Assembly: GCF_946480185.1 (NCBI RefSeq)
Contig: NZ_CAMLIG010000033.1
Coordinates: 1 to 45,786, forward strand
Reading direction: 5' to 3'
DNA length: 45,786 nt
Source: an uncultured Pedobacter sp.
Lineage (GTDB): Bacteria; Bacteroidota; Bacteroidia; Sphingobacteriales; Sphingobacteriaceae
A program made the translations under genes and the position numbers. Under the pieces are notes generated by a model. It had not been told where the DNA came from and did not search any database. It saw only the letters and a program-made list of their open reading frames with translations. Shown one piece after another: positions 40,331-45,786 of the stretch; the stretch's first letter is position 1; each line of letters opens with the position of its first letter.

Positions 40331-40807
40331 ATGAAATATTATTCTTTTACAGACGAGCCAACAATTCCTGAAGACGAATTTTTCATGAAGGAAGCTTTAA
40401 AAGAGGCTCGTTTGGCCTTTGATTTAGATGAAATCCCGGTTGGAGCAGTGCTGGTTTGCAAAGGGCGTATAATAGGAAAGGGGCATAACCTTACTCAGCA
40501 ATTAAACGATGTAACCGCTCATGCAGAAATGCAGGCTTTTACCGCCGCATCCAATTTTTTGGGAGGCAAGTATTTAACAGATTGCACATTATATGTAACC
40601 CTGGAGCCCTGTGTAATGTGTGCCGGAGCAGCTTATTGGACACAAATTTCTCGTATCGTTTTTGGAGCCTTTGACCAGCAACGAGGTTTTTCAAGGCTGT
40701 CGGAAAATATTTTGCATCCTAAAACCAAATTTGTTGGCGGAGTTTTTGAGGCAGAATGTAGTGAGCTTGTTAAAATCTTCTTTCTCCAAAAAAGAAACAA
40801 ATCTTAA
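40331..40807 (+). CDS. tadA: tRNA-specific adenosine deaminase TadA
   Basis: Converts the wobble adenosine (A34) of tRNA-Arg(ACG) to inosine. The 158-aa product has zinc ligands H64-A-E66 (TAHAEMQAF, with catalytic Glu) and PC94-V-M-C97 (LEPCVMCAGA), and the substrate region IVFGAFDQQRGFSRL near 109-123. Length is normal. It precedes sod by 75 bases. Confidence 0.95.
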   Translation: MKYYSFTDEPTIPEDEFFMKEALKEARLAFDLDEIPVGAVLVCKGRIIGKGHNLTQQLNDVTAHAEMQAFTAASNFLGGKYLTDCTLYVTLEPCVMCAGAAYWTQISRIVFGAFDQQRGFSRLSENILHPKTKFVGGVFEAECSELVKIFFLQKRNKS

Positions 40808-40882
40808 CATTAATCTGAATAAAATTAAACTTCAGGTGCTTATATTTATCATTATTATTAAACAATCTTAAAAACTAAAATT

Positions 40883-41488
40883 ATGGCTTTTGAATTACCT
40901 GCGTTACCTTACGCATCAGACGCATTAGAACCAAACATTGATAAAGCAACAATGGAAATCCACCACGGAAAACACCATGCTGCTTATGTAACTAACCTTA
41001 ATAAAGCTTTAGAAGGTAAGGATGATTCTTCCTCTATCGAAGATATTTGCAAAAACATCTCTAAATATCCAGTTGCAGTGAGAAACAACGGTGGTGGCCA
41101 TTTTAACCATTCATTATTTTGGACAGTAATGGCACCAAACGCAGGTGGCAAACCAAGCGGAGAATTAGCTTCTGCTATTGATGCTGCTTTTGGTTCTTTC
41201 GAAGACTTTAAAACTGCTTTTTCACAAGCAGGAGCAACTCGTTTTGGTTCTGGTTGGGCTTGGTTAATTGTTGGTGCTGATGGTAAATTGGCGGTAACAT
41301 CTACTCCAAACCAAGATAATCCTTTAATGGATGTTGCAGAAGTGCAAGGAACACCAATTTTAGGTGTTGACGTTTGGGAACATGCTTACTACTTAAATTA
41401 CCAGAACAGACGTCCGGATTACCTTGCCGCATTCTTTAATACCATTAATTGGGCTGAAGTTGCAAAGCGTTTTGCTGCTGCAAAATAA
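40883..41488 (+). CDS. sodA: Superoxide dismutase, Mn-type features
   Basis: A 201-aa Fe/Mn superoxide dismutase. Ligands are H27 ([12 protein letters not shown]), H76 ([10 protein letters not shown]), D163 and H167 ([15 protein letters not shown]). The residues [10 protein letters not shown] and TPNQDNPLM, with Gln in the C-terminal half, follow the manganese type rather than the iron type, though cambialistic forms exist. It is cytoplasmic with no signal peptide. The promoter is not certain, and a strong terminator follows. Confidence 0.95.
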   Translation: MAFELPALPYASDALEPNIDKATMEIHHGKHHAAYVTNLNKALEGKDDSSSIEDICKNISKYPVAVRNNGGGHFNHSLFWTVMAPNAGGKPSGELASAIDAAFGSFEDFKTAFSQAGATRFGSGWAWLIVGADGKLAVTSTPNQDNPLMDVAEVQGTPILGVDVWEHAYYLNYQNRRPDYLAAFFNTINWAEVAKRFAAAK

Positions 41489-41514
41489 GTTTGGCATCAT
41501 TTTGAATTATACTT

Positions 41515-41547
41515 AAAACGGGAAGAAATACATCTTCCCGTTTTTTT
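41515..41547 (+). terminator. Terminator of sodA
   Basis: AAAACGGGAAGA (41515-41526) pairs perfectly with TCTTCCCGTTTT (41533-41544), followed by T. Confidence 0.92.
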
Positions 41548-41555
41548 GTGTCTAT

Positions 41556-41717
41556 ATGAAAAAGTTGACTATACCTGCATTAATGTTATTGATGTTTTCC
41601 TTAAGCAGTTGCGCTGCCATAGAAGGAGTTTTTAAAGCTGGTTATTACGTAGGGATATTTGTTGTTGTATTTATTCTTTTCGTGGTAGGTTTTATTTGGG
41701 CAAAAGTTAAAAATTAA
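41556..41717 (+). CDS. Small lipoprotein with C-terminal membrane helix, 53 aa
   Basis: Too short for the supplied ORF threshold. MKKLTIPALMLLMFSLSSCA gives a lipobox (SLSSC, C19). AIEGVFKAGYYVGIFVVVFI follows, then LFVVGFIWAKVKN, so one long membrane segment spans about residues 31-49. This layout is a recurrent short Bacteroidetes lipoprotein of unknown role. It starts 9 bases after the sodA terminator and is followed by another small membrane gene. Confidence 0.75.
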   Translation: MKKLTIPALMLLMFSLSSCAAIEGVFKAGYYVGIFVVVFILFVVGFIWAKVKN

Positions 41718-41751
41718 TCAATCATCATTTAAACTTTAATAATAAATCAAC

Positions 41752-41937
41752 ATGAATTTAAAAAGAACCTTTGGAGCCATACTTACCGTATTAGGTATTA
41801 TAGGGCTAATTTACACAGCTGTTTCATTTGTACAACATAGCGGAGAAACCAGAACTGTGATTACATTAGGCGTCTTGGGCGTTATTTTCTTTTTTACAGG
41901 AATTGGCTTGGTGCGTACTACAAAAGACGAATCATAA
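41752..41937 (+). CDS. Small two-helix membrane protein, 61 aa
   Basis: Hydrophobic segments at about residues 7-25 (FGAILTVLGIIGLIYTAVSF) and 36-54 (VITLGVLGVIFFFTGIGLV), short polar loop HSGETRT and a charged tail KDES. No family is assigned; it could be a stress-related inner membrane protein. It lies 34 bases after the small lipoprotein gene and is probably in the same transcript. Confidence 0.7.
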   Translation: MNLKRTFGAILTVLGIIGLIYTAVSFVQHSGETRTVITLGVLGVIFFFTGIGLVRTTKDES

Positions 41938-41969
41938 AAAATCCCGCTTTTAAGGAGCAGGATTTTAAA
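41938..41969 (+). terminator. Terminator after the small membrane genes
   Basis: AAAATCCCGCT near 41940 pairs imperfectly with AGCAGGATTTT near 41957-41967 and is followed by A/T-rich sequence. It is weaker than the other terminators in the window. Confidence 0.55.
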
Positions 41970-42028
41970 AAGTATTATGACAATATTTATGCGCTGAATT
42001 AGCTTTAAGCGTTAAGCTTTCAGCTTAT

Positions 42029-42595
42029 TTAGTCGTTATTAAGCTGGCTTTTTAGGTTTTCTAAAACTCGGCCTCCTTTATAAAAATAGCGTTGCCAATA
42101 AGGTTCTTCTAAATTACTGATCATAACTCCCCTACTAGAAGAGGCGTGAGCAAATTTATGATCGCCAATGTAAACACCCACATGGCTAATTGATTTACTG
42201 TGGATTTTAAAGAATACTAAATCTCCTTCTCTTAAATCAGTTTTGTTAACCGGGTCAACCATACTAAAAATGTTTCTAGCATTGGTTCCTATAATGGTGT
42301 TGAAAGTTTTGTTGTATAATTCGTAAGCAAAGCCTGAGCAGTCAATCCCTTTTTTAGTGTCGCCGCCTAAACGGTAAGGTGTGCCCAACCAATCGTAAAT
42401 AAATTGGTACATTTTAGTGTTGCTGGTTGCAGAAACTGCAACTCCCATTACCTGAGAAAAAAACTGACTTGCTAAATTATCTGGATCCGAGACTTCGGGT
42501 TTTGTTGTTGTTGTAGAGGATGCTGGTTTTGAATTTTGTGCTTTTGCGGTTAAAAAGAAACTAACTAGAAAAGTAAAAATTAAGATTTTTTTCAT
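42029..42595 (-). CDS. Exported NlpC/P60 (C40) peptidase
   Basis: A 188-aa cell-wall peptidase: signal peptide to about AKAQ (residue 20), a Ser/Thr-rich linker, then the NlpC/P60 domain. The catalytic Cys is in GIDCSGFAYELY (C86), His in SISHVGVYIGDHKFAHASS (H138), and the third polar residue H150 is in the same run. It likely cleaves peptidoglycan peptide bonds in the periplasm. It stands alone. Confidence 0.93.
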   Translation of the reverse strand: MKKILIFTFLVSFFLTAKAQNSKPASSTTTTKPEVSDPDNLASQFFSQVMGVAVSATSNTKMYQFIYDWLGTPYRLGGDTKKGIDCSGFAYELYNKTFNTIIGTNARNIFSMVDPVNKTDLREGDLVFFKIHSKSISHVGVYIGDHKFAHASSSRGVMISNLEEPYWQRYFYKGGRVLENLKSQLNND

Positions 42596-42977
42596 TTTTG
42601 ACTACGTTTAAGGCTATAGGTCAATTACAAACGGACTATACAAGCTATTATTTTGTATGTTGCGAAAGTAACGGTTAATTTTGTTTTACGCAAGTAAACT
42701 TATAAAGTTTTAACTATTTTTAACTTTTAGCTTTTTGTAAATGGTTGATTTTTTTTGTTGCAATTTGCGCTAACGATGGGAGTGACATCCTTTTTTGTTT
42801 TTATGCGCCGGCAAGGATGACAAAAAAGATACAACGTACAGCGTGTTTAAGCGCCCATATTTTTACTCAACAAAAAGTAATATGAATACGGCTTAATTTA
42901 ATATCAATTAAAACGGCATACAGGTTTTATTTTTGCCAAGTTATTGATAGATTTGCTGTCCATAATAGAATGTACAA
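42596..42977. other. 382-base gap between the NlpC gene and pdhA
   Basis: It holds the palindromic element at 42767-42854 and a -7-like TATTTTTG at 42928-42935, about 43 bases before pdhA. No coding frame is seen. No well-spaced -33 element was found for that -7 site. Confidence 0.5.
42767..42854. repeat. Structured palindromic intergenic element
   Basis: Outer arms GCGCT (42767-42771) and AGCGC (42850-42854) enclose CTTTTTTGT (42790-42798) and its complement ACAAAAAAG (42820-42828), with a GC-rich loop (GCGCCGGC at 42805-42812). The pattern 'TGACATCC...GGATGAC...AGCG..AGCGTG..TTTAAGCGCCC' is like elements I recall scattered through Bacteroidetes intergenic DNA. Confidence 0.55.
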
Positions 42978-43973
42978 ATGAGTTCAATTGCAATAACAAA
43001 AGAGACGTATCTGTATTGGTATGAGTTAATGCTTCTGCTTAGAAGATTTGAGGAGAAGGCAGGTCAATTATATGGTCAGCAAAAGATAAGAGGTTTTTGC
43101 CACCTGTACATCGGCCAAGAGGCTGTAATAGCAGGCGCAATGTCCACTATTAAAAAAGGCGATAGTATGATCACTACCTATCGTGACCATGCACACCCGA
43201 TAGCATTAGGAATGTCTCCAAATGTAGCTATGGCCGAACTTTACGGTAAAGCAACTGGTTGTTCAAAAGGAAAAGGGGGCTCAATGCACTTTTTTAGTAA
43301 AGAACATCATTTTTATGGAGGTCACGGAATCGTTGGAGGTCAAATTCCAGTAGGTGCCGGTATTGCTTTTGCTGAAAAGTACAAAGGTACAGATCATGTA
43401 AATATTTGTTACATGGGCGACGGTGCCGTACGTCAGGGTGCGTTAAACGAAACTTTTAACATGGCAATGCTTTGGAAGTTGCCGGTAGTTTTTGTTGTTG
43501 AAAACAACGGCTATGCCATGGGAACTTCAGTTGCCCGTACTGCAAATACAACTGATATTTATAAATTAGGTTTAGGTTACGAAATGCCTTGCATGCCTGT
43601 TGACGGGATGGATCCGGTTGCGGTGCATAATGCCATGGACGAAGCTATCCAAAGAGCAAGAAAAGGTGAAGGTCCAACTTTCTTGGAGATAAGAACCTAT
43701 AGATATAAAGGACATTCGATGTCTGATCCGCAGAAATACCGAACCAAACAAGAGGTGGAAGAGTATAAAGCAAAAGACCCAATTGAGATTGTTAAAGCAC
43801 ATATCGAGAAAGAGAAATGGGCAAGTGAAGAATGGTTTACAGAGGTTGCTGCAAAAGTAAAAGCACAAATTGACGAAGCTGTTAAGTTTGCAGAGGAATC
43901 TCCGTTCCCTGATCCATCTGAATTATATACAGATGTATATGCAGAACCAAACTATCCTTTTATTAAAGATTAA
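42978..43973 (+). CDS. pdhA: Pyruvate dehydrogenase E1 component, alpha subunit
   Basis: The thiamine-diphosphate-binding half of E1, which decarboxylates pyruvate. The 331-aa product has YRDHAHPIALGMSPNVAMAE near residue 68. GKGGSMHFFSKEHHFYGGHG lies near 94-113 and the TPP motif GDGAVRQGALNETFNMAMLW near 146-165, ending in VVENNGYAMGTS. The phosphorylation-loop region follows with RYKGHSMSDPQKYRTKQE. It is 35 bases upstream of the E2 gene. The beta subunit gene is not in the window. Confidence 0.96.
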   Translation: MSSIAITKETYLYWYELMLLLRRFEEKAGQLYGQQKIRGFCHLYIGQEAVIAGAMSTIKKGDSMITTYRDHAHPIALGMSPNVAMAELYGKATGCSKGKGGSMHFFSKEHHFYGGHGIVGGQIPVGAGIAFAEKYKGTDHVNICYMGDGAVRQGALNETFNMAMLWKLPVVFVVENNGYAMGTSVARTANTTDIYKLGLGYEMPCMPVDGMDPVAVHNAMDEAIQRARKGEGPTFLEIRTYRYKGHSMSDPQKYRTKQEVEEYKAKDPIEIVKAHIEKEKWASEEWFTEVAAKVKAQIDEAVKFAEESPFPDPSELYTDVYAEPNYPFIKD

Positions 43974-44008
43974 CTCTATTTTTAAAGACAAATTTATTCT
44001 AACATACA

Positions 44009-45661
44009 ATGGCTGAAGCGATAAAAATGCCCAAAATGAGTGACACCATGACTGAAGGTGTTTTAGCAAAGTGGCATAAAAAAGTTGGTGATTCGGTAAA
44101 AGCAGGTGACGTAGTTGCCGAAATTGAAACCGATAAAGCAACAATGGATTTTGAATCTTTCCAAGAAGGCACCCTACTTTACATAGGTGTTGAGGAAGGT
44201 AAAGCTGTGCCGATAGATAATTTGATTGCCATTATTGGCGAAAAAGGAGAAGATTACACATCTGTTTTAGAAGGCAACAAATCTGGAGAAGCCAAAGAGG
44301 AAAAAACGACCGAAGCAGGAACCACTAAAGCAGAGGCGCCAAAAGAAGAAAAAGCTGCACCTGCGGTTGACACTTCTAAAATCGAAGCATCCGTTATCAG
44401 AATGCCTGCCCTAAGTGATACCATGACGGAAGGTGTTATCAATAAATGGAATTTTAAAGTTGGTGATAAAATTAAAGCCGACGATAGCCTTGCCGATGTT
44501 GAAACTGACAAAGCAACCATGGAAGTGGTAGGTTATGAAGAAGGAACGTTGTTATACTTAGCTTGTAAAGAAGGCGAAGCCGTACCTGTTAATGGTATTA
44601 TTGCTATTGTTGGGAAAGAGGGTACAGATATTACGCCTTTGTTAAACGGAGGTCAGCCGAAAGCAGCAACAAAAACAGAAGAAAAAGCTACCGCAACGTC
44701 CGATGCTGCAGCTGCTCCGGTAAAAGAAACTGCCTCGTCATCTTCTGATGATAGCAGGATAAAAGCTTCTCCGTTAGCAAAAAAATTAGCAGAAGATAAA
44801 GGCATCAATTTAAATGATATTAAAGGAAGCGCAGAAGGCGGACGAATTGTAAAAAAAGATGTTGAGGGTTACAACCCATCAGCAAAACAAGAATCTGCAC
44901 AAGCGTCTTCGTCAAGTTCAGATGCTGCTGCGGCTAAACCAACTGTTCCGGCACCAGTACTTCCTCAATTTATTGGCGAAGAGAAATTTACAGAGAAACC
45001 GGTTTCTCAGATGCGTAAAGCAATTTCTCGAAGCTTATCAGAAAGTTTATTCACTGCACCGCATTTCTATTTAAACATTACTGTTGATATGGAAGGCTGT
45101 ATGGCTGCCCGTACACAAATTAATACAGTTGCGCCGGTAAAAGTTTCTTTCAATGATATCGTGATTAAAGCGGTTGCAGTTGCATTGAAACAGCATCCAG
45201 CGGTTAACTCATCTTTCAGAGGAGATAAAATCCGCTTTAACGAGCATACAAACATTGGTGTTGCAATGGCTATTGAAGATGGTTTATTGGTGCCAGTTAT
45301 CCGTTTTGCAGATGGAAAAAGCCTATCGCACATTTCCGCGGAAGTGAAAGACTTTGCTCAAAAAGCAAAAGCCAAAAAATTACAACCTAAAGATTGGGAA
45401 GGTTCAACATTTACAGTTTCTAACTTAGGTATGTTTGGTATTGATGATTTTACATCCATCATTAACGCTCCAGACGGTGCAATTTTATCGGTTGGTGCAA
45501 TTCAGCAAGTGCCAGTGGTTAAAAATGGTGCAGTTGTTCCAGGAAACATCATGAGATTAAGTTTGGGTTGCGACCATAGAGTGATTGATGGTGCAACAGG
45601 AGCTAAATTCTTACAGACTTTAAAAGCATTATTAGAGGCGCCAATTACCTTGTTGGCTTAA
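44009..45661 (+). CDS. pdhC: Dihydrolipoamide acetyltransferase (E2) of pyruvate dehydrogenase
   Basis: Transfers the acetyl group to CoA. The 550-aa product has two lipoyl domains, with the lipoylated Lys in ETDKATMDFESF (near residue 43) and in ETDKATMEVVGY (near 167). Each is followed by an Ala/Glu/Lys- or Ser-rich linker. A peripheral subunit-binding domain follows (IKASPLAKKLAEDKGINLND near 252-271, GRIVKKDVEGY). The catalytic domain ends in LGCDHRVIDGATGAKFLQTL (near 520) with the catalytic His and Asp. Length and two-lipoyl layout suit a Bacteroidetes E2. It is cotranscribed with pdhA and ends with a strong terminator. Confidence 0.96.
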   Translation: MAEAIKMPKMSDTMTEGVLAKWHKKVGDSVKAGDVVAEIETDKATMDFESFQEGTLLYIGVEEGKAVPIDNLIAIIGEKGEDYTSVLEGNKSGEAKEEKTTEAGTTKAEAPKEEKAAPAVDTSKIEASVIRMPALSDTMTEGVINKWNFKVGDKIKADDSLADVETDKATMEVVGYEEGTLLYLACKEGEAVPVNGIIAIVGKEGTDITPLLNGGQPKAATKTEEKATATSDAAAAPVKETASSSSDDSRIKASPLAKKLAEDKGINLNDIKGSAEGGRIVKKDVEGYNPSAKQESAQASSSSSDAAAAKPTVPAPVLPQFIGEEKFTEKPVSQMRKAISRSLSESLFTAPHFYLNITVDMEGCMAARTQINTVAPVKVSFNDIVIKAVAVALKQHPAVNSSFRGDKIRFNEHTNIGVAMAIEDGLLVPVIRFADGKSLSHISAEVKDFAQKAKAKKLQPKDWEGSTFTVSNLGMFGIDDFTSIINAPDGAILSVGAIQQVPVVKNGAVVPGNIMRLSLGCDHRVIDGATGAKFLQTLKALLEAPITLLA

Positions 45662-45683
45662 GTTTTTAATAGAATAGTTTTTT

Positions 45684-45716
45684 AAAACCTCGTCGGCTTT
45701 CGGCGAGGTTTTTTTG
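45684..45716 (+). terminator. Terminator of pdhA-pdhC
   Basis: AAAACCTCGTCG (45684-45695) pairs with CGGCGAGGTTTT (45701-45712) with one T-G wobble, loop GCTTT, followed by more T. Confidence 0.9.
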
Positions 45717-45786
45717 TTTAAGAAATCTGAGTTTTTAGAGTGTTAATCTTGCGTTCGTTTGTAACGAGTGCTTAACGTGGTTTAAC

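Noticed and set aside
41491..41506. TGGCATCATTTTGA after sodA as a sigma-54 promoter
   Set aside because: The spacing between the -24 and -12 halves is one base too short, and the sodA terminator follows immediately.
1..45786. CRISPR arrays, tRNA or rRNA genes, complete insertion sequences
   Set aside because: No regularly spaced repeats, no cloverleaf or rRNA sequence, and no transposase or integrase were recognised on either strand.

Overview
The window is ordinary chromosome of a Bacteroidetes bacterium, most likely a Sphingobacteriaceae member close to Pedobacter. The evidence is the AT-rich sequence, near absence of Shine-Dalgarno sites, promoters of the TTTG / TAnnTTTG type, gliding and type IX secretion genes (gldJ, porU, porV), bacillithiol synthesis (bshC), a Bacteroidetes-only ribosomal-type protein (DUF4295), and a SusC-like receptor with an N-terminal carboxypeptidase-like domain. 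No rRNA, tRNA, CRISPR array, prophage or complete insertion sequence was seen. The taxon is inferred from gene content only.

Layout. 1-1.3 kb: tail of an upstream gene, an 11-bp tandem repeat and an unrecognised 276-residue protein with a coupled 28-codon ORF. 1.3-2.9 kb (minus): mutY-ssb. 3.0-6.0 kb: HU-type protein, TPR protein, a 30-residue mS38/bS22-like peptide, and rng. 6.1-7.6 kb: ComEA-like HhH protein and apt. 7.6-8.8 kb: a probably acquired Bro-N/DinD-like gene beside the broken N-terminal remnant of a malate/lactate dehydrogenase. 8.8-14.0 kb (minus): rpmB-rpmG-DUF4295, ftsY, a GxxExxY cassette bounded by inverted repeats, rimO, bshC. 14.4-18.6 kb: acs, csbD, a possible small RNA, a short-chain dehydrogenase and a TesA-like esterase. 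18.7-23.0 kb: a ClC channel divergent from surE, a small membrane protein, and lpxB. 23.1-30.5 kb: gldJ divergent from porU-porV-ispF. 30.5-33 kb: UPF0173 hydrolase, YbaB, an outer-membrane barrel and a hypothetical gene. 32.7-35.4 kb: a Cys/His-rich exported protein and a TonB-dependent receptor. 35.6-38.8 kb: polyphosphate-glucokinase-like ROK kinase, zwf, pgl. 39-42.6 kb: GH43-like hydrolase, tadA, superoxide dismutase, two small membrane proteins, NlpC/P60 peptidase. 43-45.7 kb: pdhA and the E2 gene of pyruvate dehydrogenase.

Functional themes. Central carbon metabolism is well covered: acetate activation by acs, glucose entry into the oxidative pentose phosphate branch by the glucokinase-like gene plus zwf and pgl, and pyruvate oxidation by PdhA and E2. 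Translation genes (bL28, bL33, DUF4295, RimO, FtsY, TadA, the mS38-like peptide) and surface/secretion genes (GldJ, PorU, PorV, LpxB, TonB receptor) make up much of the rest.

The signals that most deserve a second look are outside the main genes. Three sites resemble the sigma-54 -24/-12 consensus (before csbD, before a terminator-ended non-coding stretch, and before a beta-barrel gene). A GxxExxY gene is flanked by paired inverted copies of a 12-bp motif. A frameshifted dehydrogenase remnant abuts the DinD-like gene. Several long palindromic intergenic elements look like dispersed repeats. I did not find a clearly new multi-gene defence or mobile system.
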